From Thelonectria olida (lineage: Eukaryota > Ascomycota > Sordariomycetes > Hypocreales > Nectriaceae): a stretch of DNA of 64,000 nt. Position 1 is the first letter of the stretch. Each line of letters begins with the position of its first letter. Of the stretch, positions 1 through 12,471 are shown in pieces. The stretch covers positions 1 to 64,000 of the forward strand of contig JAGPYM010000042.1 in the NCBI GenBank assembly GCA_020736575.1. The letters are read 5' to 3'. The notes below the pieces were generated by a model. The model saw only the letters and a list, made by a program, of their open reading frames with translations. It searched no databases and was not told where the DNA came from. A program made the translations under genes and the position numbers.

Positions 1-470
1 GGTGCTGGTGATTTTTATCGTTATGTCCTAATGATTTAAGTAACTGGGCATCGTGGACTGGATGGACTCTCCGATACGTAAGACGAAATCTGACATATTA
101 GGTACATGAACTTATCTGACGGATTCTCAGCCTGAGCTACCTTCTTCCACGCATGAGGCTGCCTCATTCAATTTGCTTCACCCTTGGGACCTTGGGAACT
201 CTCCAATTATAAACAGGTTAAAATAGACCCAGTCAAATGACAAGTAGACTTGGGTGGTTATCAGCTACGGCTTTCCTTTAGCAACTTCCTCACCATGTCC
301 CGGCCTGGGCTAGACCGCAGCAGGCACAACAGGCACAGCAGGCTGGGTGTTTCCCGCGCCATTCTGCCCTTCAGTTCCCTGTTCGTAGCCATGCGCCTTA
401 GGATGACTCCTTGAGTGCAGGAATCATTAGTCTAGAATCCGAATCACGCCGTAGTTTATGCAGGGGGGGC
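1..470. other. No gene recognised at left edge
   Basis: No ORF of convincing length or composition is present. The stretch lies downstream of the minus-strand membrane-protein gene and probably holds its 3' untranslated region and terminator. Confidence 0.5.
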
Positions 471-1174
471 TTACTTGGTGAGTTTTTCCGCATGGTGCTT
501 AATATCGCGGGTTGTCTCCTTGATCTCGATGTACGTACGGAAGACATATATCCCCTAGAGGAGTTGCGTCACTTTTTCCATTTTCTTCAATGCCAAGGGC
601 GTATACAGGGAAAATACTCACGAGAATGCCACTTAGAAAGTGGAGGAACCACGCGATGAATGAGAATGCTAGGACCGTCCTCCACTGCGCGCATCCGGCC
701 CTGCCGATGTTAACGGTCCCAATGGGTCCGACTCGCCAGAAACGACCCCAGTAGTAGCCCCAATAGTTGTAATACCAGCCTGAAGAGCAGGTGTGCCGAC
801 CTGTTTTCTGCTCAGAGTGAGTTTCGTTGTTAGTATTAGTCGGTAATGTTCGCCAAGGAACAATATAAAAATAGGAGGGGGAACCATACAGTCTGAAGGA
901 GGCAGTATGCCACCAGCCACATCACAAACAGTACAAAGTCAAACGGGAAACCCAGAAAGAGAAATTTAACTGGCAGACAAAAAAAGAACGAGTAGACCAT
1001 ACTGATGCCTGCGACGACCATGGCATAGATGATCCGTCCATCGGCATCCACCTGCCTGATGCTGATGAGGTAACAAAAGCGACTGAGAATTCCCAGGACA
1101 ATCACGGCACAGCAAAACTCCAGAAAGCGGAGGATCACAGAGAGAACCTTATGTGTAGTACCGGTATGTGCCAT
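471..1174 (-). CDS. MARVEL-type four-helix membrane protein
   Basis: Three exons (890-1174, 622-807, 471-554) give 184 aa. Introns of 82 and 67 nt (GTATGG...CAG and GTGAGT...TAG) join in phase 0. The start is the Met of MAHTGTTHK; a longer upstream ORF adds only low-complexity residues. Hydrophobic helices fall at about residues 10-32, 48-68, 73-92 and 137-157. A Cys/Tyr/Trp-rich segment (SSGWYYNYWGYYWGRFWRV, about 105-123) precedes the last helix, and the tail is charged (EIKETTRDIKHH). This layout matches fungal MARVEL-like proteins, which are small four-pass proteins of plasma-membrane or secretory domains; the molecular role is unknown. No functional partner is adjacent, and an AT-rich island begins about 0.7 kb upstream. 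The family call rests on topology and remembered resemblance. Confidence 0.8.
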
Positions 1175-1839
1175 CTCGGAGTGGAGCGGGAGTGGTTGAT
1201 TGGAAATAAGGGGTAACAGTTGGTTTGAAAGCGATGTGTACCTGGTGGGTGCAGATGATAATCCTTCTTCCCGCCGGATTAAATTAAAGAGAAACTCTGT
1301 TATCTTATATGTTTGAGGCGACTGGCGGATTTCTGCGTCTATTAATGTAAACCTCTCGCTACGCAAGAGTATGAATGGTGGTCTGCCTTGAGCTTCAAGC
1401 GTTGTGCTAAAAGTCTAATGAAGGCGCAAGGAACTTGATGTCATCTGGCAGGTGCAATTGGCGGCCACATAACCGCCACAAATCTGTACTCTCCGAGTAA
1501 ATTTGAGGTGTAGAAAATTTTGAATGTCACAATGAAGGCTATTTAGCGGTAGACATTGTCTCGACCAATCCGCAGCTGAAACGTTGCAGTATCGGTCGTA
1601 TGTCATACAGGCAGTGGCAGCTGACAACCATTAAGCGAGCTCGAGTTTGTTTGCCGGGGGCAAGCCACTTACGCTGATAGGCAACTCACAACGCAACCCT
1701 GAACTATGACGGTTGGGAATCATAATGAGAGGCGCACGGGTGCAGCTCCATTATTTCCCGCCGTTCCCGACAGATCGTTTGCATTGAGGAACGAAAGTGC
1801 CTTAGGTACTGATCGGCTCGAGCACTTTATAAAGGAATT
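1175..1839. other. Promoter side of membrane-protein gene; no gene seen
   Basis: The interval between the membrane-protein start and the AT-rich island has no supported ORF. Its composition is ordinary until about 1840, where GC content collapses. Confidence 0.5.
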
Positions 1840-3240
1840 TCACTTTAGAATAGGGATTTTATCTACTAATATATGATTAATTTCCGATTTAATAGGGATT
1901 TTTAGCAGGAAATAGGGGACTTGTAATATTAGCTATAATATAAAATTATATATAGTTTTTTATATACTTTTTTCTTTTTAATTTAAAATTAATATAATTA
2001 TTAAAAAAATACTTTTAAAAGTTACTATTTTATATTAAAAATAACTAATTTAAATATTCTTTTTTAAATGTAATTTTAAATTCTAATATTAATAAAAATA
2101 TACTATTATAAGATTAACTTTATAATTTTATAAATAGTAATATTTTTAAACTATTAAAATAATTAAAAATAGTAATTATAATAGCTTTAATATATTCTAT
2201 TATAATATTTATTATATTTTAATAATTTAATTAATAGGTATAATAGTTAAATTAATTAATAATAATAAAGATAATTAAAAGAATATATTTAATATATTAA
2301 AATTAAAATAGTAATAAGTTATTTATTTTAAAAAGCTTTTTATTACTTTTTAAAAAGTAAAAAAACTTTTATTAGTAATTTAAAAATATTTATTAAGATA
2401 TTTTATATTAAAAAGTTAAAATTTAAAATATTATATATATAATTATATAAAAATAGCTTTATATATTTAGTTTAATATTAAATATTTAAATAAAAAGTAA
2501 TAATTTATTATTATTTATTAAAATAAGCCTAGTACTAATATATAATAAAGGTTAATATAAGTAAAACCCAGCCTTATATTTATTATAGGAAGCTTTTTAA
2601 TAGAACTTATAATTAGTTTTAAAATAGAAGTTCTATTAAATGAACCTTATTTAAAAGATTATATTTTAAGCTTTTAATATAAAAGTACCTTTCTATTTAA
2701 TTTTAATTTATATATTTAATAAATACTATCATATATAATAGTTAAAAACTAACTTCTTACTAATTAAATATAATATAATTTAATTAATAATAAAACTATA
2801 TAACTATTTATATATATTAAAATATATAGATTTCTTAAATATATTAACTAATAAAAGGCTTTAAAAAGAATTTAAAAGAGTAATAACTCTAAATATTTTA
2901 TTTAATATAAATATACTATTAAATATTAATAAAAAATTAATTAAATATTTTAAATTATAAGATTTTAATTAAAAGACTTAATATATATTAATACTATTAT
3001 AACCTTTTTAAATAGAAAGTTAAAAACTATATATAACTTTTTAAATAGAAAAGAAAAACTATTTTAATAATAATAATAAGCAATTTATTTAAATAATCTA
3101 ATTAAATACTTATAAGCTATAGTTTTAAAAGTATAATATATAATAGTAATAATTTAAATAGTTATTTAAAAGCTAAAGGAAAATTTAAAAATAAAAAGTA
3201 AGTTAAATAGGCAAGTGGATATAAGAGTTAAAAGGTAGGA

Positions 3241-3253
3241 GGGGGGGGGGGGG
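3241..3253. repeat. G13 homopolymer inside AT-rich island
   Basis: Thirteen consecutive G residues, preceded by gtagga and followed by ctaaaagggtt. It is the G-rich core of one repeat copy. Confidence 0.9.
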
Positions 3254-5370
3254 CTAAAAGGGTTAAGTAAAAATAAAAGTCTAAAAATAAGTTAAATAGA
3301 TTTAAAAGCAATTAAGCTAATAGAAATAAGTAAGGTAATTAAATAGGAAAATATATAAAAAAGCTAATATAATAATAAAAATTACTAATTATAAAAAGTG
3401 GTTTTACTATATATTATTAGTTAAAATAATAGTTAGTAAAATATTTTATATTTTTTTTTTTTATAATATAATTTTATGATTTTATATATTATTTCTATTT
3501 TAATAATATAAGATTTAGCTTTTTATTTAAGTTAATAAAATTATATTTAAAACTATAATATTATTTTAAAAAGTAAAATAAACAGTTTAACTTATTTTAA
3601 ATAAAAAAAGATTATATAGTTTTAAATACTTATAATTTTAAAAAAATATAAAGCTAGGTTTTAATTAAATAAAAAGAAAACTTAAAATTTTAAAAATATT
3701 AATATTAAAATATAATATTAAATATTAAATTATAAGAGTATATAATATTTATTAAAATAAACTTAGTATATAATAAAATTTAATATAAATAAAATTTAAC
3801 TTTATATTTTTTATAATAAACTTTTTTAAAAGCTTTATAATTAATTTTAAAAGAAAAATCCTTATTAAATAAACTTTATTTAAAAAACCTTATTTTAAAG
3901 TTGTATTATTAATAGACTATTTTATTAAACTCTAATTTATATATAAAAATAATTTTAAAATTTTTAATAGGAAAGTTAGCTAACTTAATTACTTTTTAAA
4001 TTAAATAAAAAATAAAAAGTTTAATAAAATACTTTATTATTTTTTAAAAATATATTAAAGTATAATTTAAAGCTATAGCTTTAAAAGCTATTATATATAA
4101 TAGTAATAATTACTTTAAAACTAATTATAAGCCCTATTATAAAGCTTATTATAATAAATACAAGGCTAGGGCTTAGCTTATATTAACTTGTATTATATAT
4201 TTAAATTATTAGCTTTTTAATAATAATAATAATAGTAATAATTTAAATAGTAATTTAAAAGGCTATAAAGAAATTTAAAAATAAAAAGTAAGTTAAATAA
4301 ATATATAAATATAAGAGTTAAAAAGTAAGGCGAGCTAAAAGAGTTAAATAAAAGAAAAAGTTTAAAAATAGATTAAATAGGTTTAAACATAATTAAATTA
4401 ATAAAAATAAGTAAAATAATTAAATATAAAATATATATAAGAGTTTATATAATAATAAAAATTACAAATTATAAAATTTTAATTAAATTATATTATATTT
4501 AATTAATAATAAGTTAAATATTTTAAGTATTATATATTATATTATTAGTTAAATTATATATATAAAAGTTAAATAAAAACAAGTAAGTATTTTTATATTA
4601 AAAGTTTAAAATAAGGTTTTTTAAAAAAGGTTATTTTATAAAAACCTTTATATTAAAACTAATTATAAGTTTTATTAATAAGCTTATTATAATATATATA
4701 AAGCTAGAATTTAATTTATATTAACTTTTATTATATATTTAAATTATTAGCTTTTTTAATAATAATAACTTAAAACTAAAAACTTTAAAAGCTATTATAT
4801 ATAATAGTAATAATTTAAATAGGTATTAAAAAGTTTATTATTATTATTATTAAAAAAGCTAATAATTTAGGCATATAATAGAGGTCGATATAAGCTAAAC
4901 CCTAGCCTTGTATCTATTATAATAAGCTTCTTAATAGGGCTCATAGTATTAAAAAGTTTATAAAAATATAATTTAAAAATATAAAATAAGTTAAATAAGT
5001 AAATAAATATAAAAGTTAAAAAGTAGGGAGAAGGCTGAAAGAATTAAATAAAAATAAAAGCTTAAATATAAATTAAATAAGTTTAAAAATAATTAAATTA
5101 ATAGAAATAAGTAAGGTAATTACATAGAAAAATATATTAAAAAGTTAATATAATAATAAAATTACTAATTATATAAAATTAAACTAATTATAAGCTTATT
5201 TTAAAGCTTTTATAATATTTATTATTTTTATAATTAGTAATTTTTATTATTATATTAACTTTTTTATATATTTTTCTATTTAATTACCTTACTTATTTCT
5301 ATTAGCTTAATTGCTTTTAAACCTATTTAATCTATTTTTAAACTTTCTTTTTTACTTAACCTTTTTAGCA

Positions 5371-5392
5371 CCCCCCCCCCCCCCCCCCCCCC
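5371..5392. repeat. C22 homopolymer inside inverted repeat copy
   Basis: Twenty-two consecutive C residues. The flanks are the reverse complement of the sequence around the G13 run, so both mark the same point of two oppositely oriented copies. Confidence 0.9.
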
Positions 5393-6375
5393 ACTTTTTA
5401 ACCCTTATATTCTTTTAAGAAATAATTAGTTATTTAAATTAAGCCTATTATTTTTTTACCTAATTTAAAAAGCAATTAAATTAAATAACTTTCCTATTAA
5501 AAAATTTAACATTATCTTTTTATATATTTAGTCTTTTAATTAGAATATAATAGCTTAATAGGACTAGGTTAACTTTTTATATTATTTTTAATAGTATATT
5601 TATATTAGCTAATATAAGAATGTTAATAAGTTATAATTATTTAAAATGAGGCCTAAAATAAGGCTCTTTAAGCAAGGTTTACTTAATAAGAATTTCCACT
5701 TAAAAGCTAATTATAAACCTTATAAAAAAGCTTATTATAATAAATATAAGGCTAGGTTTTACTTATATTAACTTTTATTATATACTAGTATTAGGCTTAT
5801 TTTAATAAATAATAATATTTATTATATTTATATTATAATAGTTTTATATAAAAATTATTTAAAGTTTTAAAATATTTAATTAAATAAATTACAATTTAAA
5901 AATAAAAACTTTTATTATATTAAGCCTTTTAATATAAATAAATTAATAAGAAAAGGTTTTTATATATAAATACTCTTTAATATAATTATAAATCTAGTTT
6001 TCTTTTAAGTTAAAAATGCTATTTTAATTAAAAAAAGCTTTAAAAGTAATTATTAAATTTAATTATATATTAAAATATAATTAAATTAATTTTAAATAAA
6101 AGTCTATATAATATAACTAATTTTTAATACTATTAAACTTATTAGCTAGTATTTAATAGTTTATTTTATATAAAAAAACTATGTTTTATATTAATTTACT
6201 ATTTTAAACTTTTTATATAATAGTTTATATAATATAATTAAATATATAATATATAATATAATAAATACATAGTTAAAACTATTAGTAAAACAATTTAATT
6301 AGCTACTTGCTATAGTAAAATAAATATAATAATATTATATTTATAAGTGTAAGTTATATATTATTATTGAAAATT

Positions 6376-7455
6376 ATAAGCCACAACTAAATAGGAAAGC
6401 CCCACGCGCTAGGCCCAACTCGTTAGGGGTGCCAGTTAACCTATGTGCTAGTTGACTTGTGGGCGACATTACCCGGGGACTGACGGCAGGTCTTTCTAGT
6501 AATTACTAAGGCGAGAGGGAGATGGTCCTAATATTCGTCATTGAGCGAATAAACATAGTCTAGGGACCGAGTGTCGGTATGGCACATAGACTGACTAGCT
6601 TGGCCTGCAAGTCTGCGCCGACATGCCGTGGGAAACGGAAACACGGTCGCACTTGCCCCGTCGAAACTGCCCGATGAAATGCACTCATCAGGGCTGAAAT
6701 ACCGTTTTGAAATATAGTTCAATAACCACTGTTTGTCTGCTTGCTGTATGGCGGCCGATGCATCTGACCATCTCACGCCCTCGTCCCGGCAAACCAGTCT
6801 CTGGTTGTGTCGATTCCAGGACGACCTCTCTCTCTCTCTCTCTCTGACTTTCTCGGCGTTCTTACCTGCTGGTTACACCGTCGGTACAACCAAGCCATGT
6901 CTCACGCGGCACCCTACTTGCCCCGACTTGCTCTAGTATCCGACCTATTCCCTGCACTCGGGTCGAGAAAAGACGGGAATGGGCACCGGTGGTCTCGGTT
7001 TTTCCTGTTCAGCTTCTGCAAGCCACTGTCAACAGCACCGCATCTCACTTTGGTGGTGGGGATGACCAGCTGCAGCCTCATGCTCTCACTCGCTCACGAA
7101 AACCACCAACAGGTAGCTGAGTTCACCATGTCCATGCACACACCCACTCGCGCGTACACACACTCATTCCCTGTTGCGAGAGATGGCTGAACTCGATCGG
7201 CCTATCCAGGCTCTCGATCCTCTTCCTTACGGATTGACCTGCCGTGCGTCGGCCTTGCTGACTCTCCGTCTTATGATTAAAAACATGCCGCCTCTTCTGC
7301 AGCCTAGCTGAGGCCTCCTTCTTCCCCTGTTCTCCTCCGATCCCCCCTTTTACTACGCATTGGTCTCGGCGGTGGTGATATTCCCAATCCATTCATTCCT
7401 CATCAACGATATCATTCGGGTTTCAATTTGGGTTGAACGACATCAAATTCACAAG
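6376..7455. other. Intergenic; CT microsatellite; promoter of next gene
   Basis: GC content is normal again. A (CT)10 microsatellite lies at 6826-6845. The overlapping short ORFs show no recognisable domain. The right end holds the promoter and leader of the Cys-rich protein gene. Confidence 0.55.
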
Positions 7456-8740
7456 ATGAAGGCTTCCGATACCTACGCCGCCATCGCGGCCCTTTCCGCC
7501 GTCGCCAATGCCCGGCATCTGATCCGCTCGGCTCTTGAGCCTACTCGCAACTTCCAGCTCCCCGATGATGGAGTGAGCCCTCGCCCAACGGAGGCAGTTA
7601 TAGAGTTCTTCCGACGTGCAGACAAGCTCACCACCCTCTGGGCTCCTGATAACACTTGCGGTTATATTTCCGGTCTCCGAGGCGCTGCCTATACATGCAA
7701 TGGCGACTACCAGTGCGCTTTCGAGATAGAATCCTCGACTGGAAATGTTGGTTGCTGTTCTGCTGGTGTTTGCAACATGCGATACAGCTGTATCGATTAT
7801 AAGAGTTATTCTTCTTCTAGCGCTTGTGATAATAGTTGTAGAGTTGACGCTAATATCCTAAAGTGGTATGTCTTTAACCTACTCCCCAGTTGAATGAAAA
7901 GGAGAAGTGTGGAATACAAGTAATAGAATGAATGAGAAGGAATTGCGCTAATAAATACCGTCTTAATAGCACAGCAACTAGCGCTCCTTACTGTAATACT
8001 ATCTCTTTTTCTGGTGGTATTACCGATTATTGGTGCAACAACGTTGACATTTCCACCGCCCAGAGGGCATCCACAACCCACTCCGGTGGTGATGACCGCG
8101 AGTATACTACTGCGGATGAGACCACGCCTGTTGCTACTGGCCAACCCACCGTGACTGTTCACGCTTCCGAATCTGCCAGCTCCTCTGCATCCTCTAATGA
8201 CGATGACAATGGTGGTGGCGATGGACAGAGCCCGGGGCTGGGATCCGAGTCCGGTGAGTTGGTTTGGCGACGCTTTATTGCCTGGGTACTGGAATGTTCT
8301 GACTTCGGATGATAGACTTAAGAGCAAAACAGCGAGTTCAAGCTGCTGTGGGGTCTGCGGTATTTGCAGTCATCTTGGTCGGCACATCAGTGTAAGCTAT
8401 CCCTCTGTTCCTCCCCCTGCCCCTTCTATTTAGTTACCAACTCCTCACACAATATGCGTATTACAGGCTATTTGGGTGCTGCTTAGCGCCCGGACCAGAA
8501 GCACCTCCCGAGGATGAGAAGGAGGAAGAGGAGACGAGACAAAAGACCAGCAGTCAGCTGGTTGTTTCTCAAGGTCTCTTGGGGGATGACAGGGTTGATT
8601 CCCAGAAGTGGTACTGGAATACACCTTCAATGCAACCTGCTGGTACCCCGGTGCCAAATTACTACAGCCCAGGTGAGGCTTCGAGTGCATACCAGCAGCC
8701 GATATGTGCATATACTGGGCCACAGTACAACCAGTATTAG
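7456..8740 (+). CDS. Secreted Cys-rich, single-pass membrane protein
   Basis: Four exons (7456-7865, 7970-8253, 8316-8391, 8467-8740) give 347 aa with consistent phases. The start MKASDTYAAIAALSAVANA reads as a signal peptide; a longer ORF begins 96 nt upstream but would bury it. A Cys-rich ectodomain (about 60-160, with DNTCGYISG and YQCAFEIE) is followed by a Ser/Thr/Gly/Asp stalk (about 165-230). The next part is a transmembrane helix (about 240-262, VGSAVFAVILVG), a Cys/Pro turn, an acidic stretch (EDEKEEEE) and a Tyr/Pro-rich cytosolic tail ending GPQYNQY. Many ascomycete surface proteins share this signal-ectodomain-helix-tail plan, and most have no known function. The tail could bind cytosolic partners. 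No named family can be assigned. Confidence 0.78.
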
Positions 8741-9316
8741 TTAGACTTGTGTTTGTATAGTTAAACCTTGTATTGATTATGATCATATTTAAGGGGAAAG
8801 AAGTGGTTAACTTCAGTGAAATGTTCCCCCATCCGTCATCAAAAGGCAGCTCATTGTTAAGGTCTACGATACCGGAGTTTGATCTCCCATAGGACTTCAA
8901 AAAGCTGTGGGAATTATTTGTACTTATTGCAGTAATCAAAGCTCAGGTCAAGACATAATATCAAGGGGAAGAGACCAATAAACCCCATAAGATCCAACGC
9001 TTAATTATATGAGGCAGTGCTGGTTGGGCCCGCTGCCAAATCCATCGGGCTAACGACGAGTCTCAGGCGGACAAGGCTATTAAAATGTAATTTAGCTTGT
9101 ATTGCGCACAGTGCTAGCAAGACAAGCATGCTCGGATAAACGCAGGTACTCTGTTTATTCAAAAGTCGAAGCGAATGTTAAGCCCCTCAAGCCGCCCGCT
9201 TGCAACGGCAGCTACCAATAGACACTGGAGTGCCCATTGCATAAAGACAATGCTGTCGGAAAACCGGATATTGAATCAATGATTTGGCAGAACACTAGCT
9301 TCTCTGGCCAGCGGAC
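8741..9316. other. Intergenic, no gene seen
   Basis: No convincing ORF on either strand. It follows the membrane-protein stop and leads into the broken Lys-rich ORF. Confidence 0.5.
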
Positions 9317-10348
9317 TTGCGCCCCAACGGTGAGCCGTCGCCCACAGAACCCAAGGCGTCCAAAGAAAAGGGACAAAAGAGAAGAATTACTGCCAGTGAA
9401 TCAGCGCCGATATCTGAAGGAAGCAAGGCCAAGAAGAAACTTAAGATTCGGCAGCCAACACCCAGTAAGAAAGCGGTGGTGCGGATTCTCCCTCCTAATG
9501 CCAGTCAAGGTATTTCCAAACCAGCAGTCAAGAAGAAAACGAAACCTAGCACGTTGAATACGTAATCTCAGTTTCAACCCTCGACCAACACAGCTGCGGG
9601 TGCTCAGGAGGTATTAGACAGAGGAGACTCGTCATCGCATGAGCAGGGCCTAAGCAAGAATGTGAAGAAGAAGGGCAAAAAAGCATCTGCAAAGACGTCG
9701 GATGCACCAAAGGCATTGCCGGGAAAGGCACTGGGCAAGGAAATCACTGATACAGCCTCAAGCACGACAGCGAGTCTGGTAGCGAGGGACGCCCGGATTG
9801 GCAAGAATACAGCTCAACAAAAGGCCAAGAAAGAGAACATGCAAAACCAACCAGAGAAGATGTATCAATGGCTCAAGGCGAGCAGGGTTAGCCCAAGGCA
9901 CAATGAGCATCCGTTCATCAAGCCTAGGCTTGCAATTCCCACTCTGGCATCGCGGATGCCGTCTCTCTACACTCCTGGGCAGACCATTTGTTGTTGCACC
10001 GCTTGTAACGCCGATCGCGGTCCCCTATACCCAACGCCGCCCCTATTTACTCAGCTGAATGCGATCTGGTCCAAAGCTAATGGGATGCTGACTTTGTTCT
10101 TTTGGGAAGGCGTGCAAGCAGCCCGCCCAGGGCACGGAGGAACTGAAAACTATGAAACATGTTTGTCAGTGCAGTCGAACTGGGGTTTGCGTGAGGCCAG
10201 CCTAGGTTTATTCGTTTCTTGGGATCTCTTACACTGCAAGCTCAAGAGGTGGAAGACTATGAACCTTTCGAGCACAACGGACCTCCGCATTTCTATACAC
10301 ACGCCGCTGAGATGGCTTAGTCTTTTGTGGTTGCAGAAGGGCTTCTAG
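9317..10348 (+). pseudogene. Lys-rich disordered ORF with in-frame stop
   Basis: One frame stays protein-like over about 1 kb but is cut by a single TAA at 9563-9565. Before the stop it encodes a basic segment (ITASESAPISEGSKAKKKLK). After it the same frame continues through SQFQPSTNTAAGAQEV into another Lys-rich stretch (KKKGKKASAKTSDAPKA) and a weaker C-terminal part. The TAA could derive from CAA by one C-to-T change, as RIP or simple decay would give. No domain is recognisable. Alternatives are a small intron spanning the stop or a spurious frame favoured by A-rich composition. The first ATG is uncertain. Confidence 0.35.
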
Positions 10349-10751
10349 GAGTGCTGTGTTTTCTCGCTGCTCGACTGCAAAGCGCTGGGAGCAGCTTACC
10401 TAATATATTTGGGCGTTGGGCACCACTTCGAAGAGAATGGCGGACTGTCAAGTGCGTGGCGTTTTGGGGTCAGAGACGTCATTGGGTCTTAAAAGCCCGG
10501 GTCTTGGAGGCTCGACTCTTAGAGGTTCAGAGTCACTTGACAAACTAGCCGGACAAAAGTCTTGTCACAACTGTAGCAGATTCGTCGTCGGCTCCAAGGG
10601 GTGACGTGGTCTCGGAGGCTCGATAGATAGCTTGCACTTAGTCACTCACTGAAACGTAACTCGGACTATCTCAAACTACCTTATGGTGAACTCTATCAAA
10701 TCTTTTTTTCATAGAACGACTTTAATGTACTAACGATTAGAATGGTTACTC
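10349..10751. other. Intergenic, no gene seen
   Basis: The two short ORFs here have no recognisable features. The region lies between the broken ORF and the 3' end of the next minus-strand gene. Confidence 0.45.
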
Positions 10752-11859
10752 TTATCCTCCTTTCTCATAGCGCGCAACATTCCGTGTCAAGGCAATGGGT
10801 GGCGGGCAAGGAACCACGTCGGTAGTAGATACGCTCACAGTTGCATCAGCAGGAACCCTCTCAACTTGCTCAACCGATACCAAAACATCGCTTTCGTGAC
10901 AAGATGTGAGAACAGCCCCTCTTCTATTCATCTCCATCCAGTCCGTCGGCAGTTCATTGCCAGGGTTGCTGAAGGGGAGCTGATAAATTTGGCTCATTTT
11001 ATGACGACTGAGCTTATCTAGTGCCATTTTGAAATCGTCAAGAATAATAGTGTCGGTCAAACATTTAAAGACAGATGCGAATTTCCAGAATGGGTTGATA
11101 CCGCCAAGTGCTAGCACTGGGGTTACCGAGAAAAGGTCAAGGGCAATAAAGACTATACTTAAACACATGCTTAGGAGTAAAATACCAAAACGGGGGGAGA
11201 TACGGATAATCTCAACAAGACCGAACTCGTAGCGGTACTTGATGTTCCAGAAGAGGTTCGCCGTCGTAAATAACCACCATGGGTCGCTAAATACAACGAT
11301 AAGCTAATGGAGACAGGTATTTAGTAAGAGGGCCTTACCGGCATAATGCTTCTAAGGGCCTAGTAGATATAAAAAGACGATTGTTGATATCATTGAAATA
11401 GGCAAAGTTTGCATAGAGTTCGAGGATCCAGTACGGCTGGACGAGAAATATTGTAGTGATATATATCAAGCTGCCTCTTCGCTGTAGGAACGGCTTGTTT
11501 TTTATCCAGGCGATAATATTGTGTAAGGTCCAAGAGGTAATAAGGAGGATAGCAGTTGAAGAGAGGTACCAGCCCCAAACTGGGGGGTTGAAGAAAGTAA
11601 AGAAACCATTTGGCACTGCTAGGATAAGCTAATGGCTATTATAAGCGGCTGCCTTGCTTGCCATTTGAGTTGAGTAGACGATGAACATTACCTCGACAAG
11701 AATGAGCTTATGCAGTAGCACCCCTGACCGCATATTTGCGAGGGTAATGCTGGCCATAATCAACAGAGCTCCAATCATAAACCCTTGCGACCATGCCTCT
11801 ATAGTCAGTTGCGCCGGGCTCGACGGCTTGGACTCGTGTGCTGCTGTTGTTCCTGCCAT
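10752..11859 (-). CDS. Polytopic fungal integral membrane protein
   Basis: Three exons (11692-11859, 11339-11628, 10752-11286) give 330 aa. Introns are 63 nt (phase 0) and 52 nt (phase 2). Choosing the first AG after the donor restores LILAVPNGFFTFFNPP, which fits the following helix; the next AG would shift the frame. Several hydrophobic segments occur: about 20-40, 50-62, 70-95, 105-125, 150-165, 178-205 and 215-235. A conserved-looking motif (DDFKMALDKLSRHKM) follows the last helix, and the C-terminal third is soluble. It resembles a broad fungal family of seven-helix-like membrane proteins of unknown function whose members end similarly with LTDTIILDDFK. I cannot tell receptor from transporter. 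No operon-like partners are adjacent. Confidence 0.78.
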
Positions 11860-12471
11860 ACTGCCACTTTAGGAAGGGGAGTTGGAGGAGAGTTGAAGGG
11901 AACGGAGGGTGGATAACGGCCAAGGGTGACGAGACGATTTATTTAATAGACCACTTGAGACCTTCACGCTGGATGCATTTCCCCGCACTCAGCTTCTTTC
12001 TTCCGAGACCGCGATATTAGCGCCGCTCTTGGCCCCATCTCCCCAGCATCAGGCGTTCGATCTAACGAAAGCTGCAGCACCCCAGCATCTCAGCATCCCA
12101 GGGCCCCCCGGACACCTGGTCGATCGGGCAAGTCGCCTCGCATGCCGGTCGAACTTGATCTAGTGCTGATACTGGAGCCGCCCTCCAAGGCCTGGTCTGT
12201 GCATACGCTCGCGGGGATGTCGCTCCTCATTCCCGTCCAGACATCGACATGGAATCATTCGACATGGTGGTCTGCGGGATTTATCACTTTACCACTGCAT
12301 GTGAAGCTCTACCTCATTGTGTGAACTCAAGCCCTCTTGTCATTGTATGATGTGGCTTGATACTGTAAACAGCCAGTAAAATATGCTACCAACGAGAAAG
12401 TAATAGCCCTGTCCATCACCACATTCCCCCCTGTTGCCCCTCTACCCCCGCCCGGAGCAAGTACAACAACT
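11860..12471. other. Intergenic, no gene seen
   Basis: This stretch holds the promoter of the minus-strand membrane-protein gene and the 3' flank of the GH32 gene. The short ORFs show no domain. Confidence 0.5.

Larger units (their letters stand above)
1840..6375. repeat. AT-rich RIP-like island, decayed repeats in both orientations
   Basis: About 4.5 kb is almost only A and T, with no ORF of even 60 codons. Related segments recur. A module containing a G-rich core followed by ctaaaag and agttaaatag-type strings appears near 3180-3400, 4290-4460 and 4980-5170, and as its reverse complement near 5215-5410. A second module (ataagcctagtactaatata, near 2522) recurs near 3761 and inverted near 5650-5820. 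Multicopy sequence in both orientations converted to AT is the usual outcome of RIP in ascomycetes. The original element cannot be identified. Boundaries are approximate, set where GC content returns. Confidence 0.8.

Noticed and set aside
6733..7392. Overlapping ORFs of 67-127 codons before the Cys-rich membrane gene
   Set aside because: Both strands open, microsatellite-driven composition (CT repeat), no domain.
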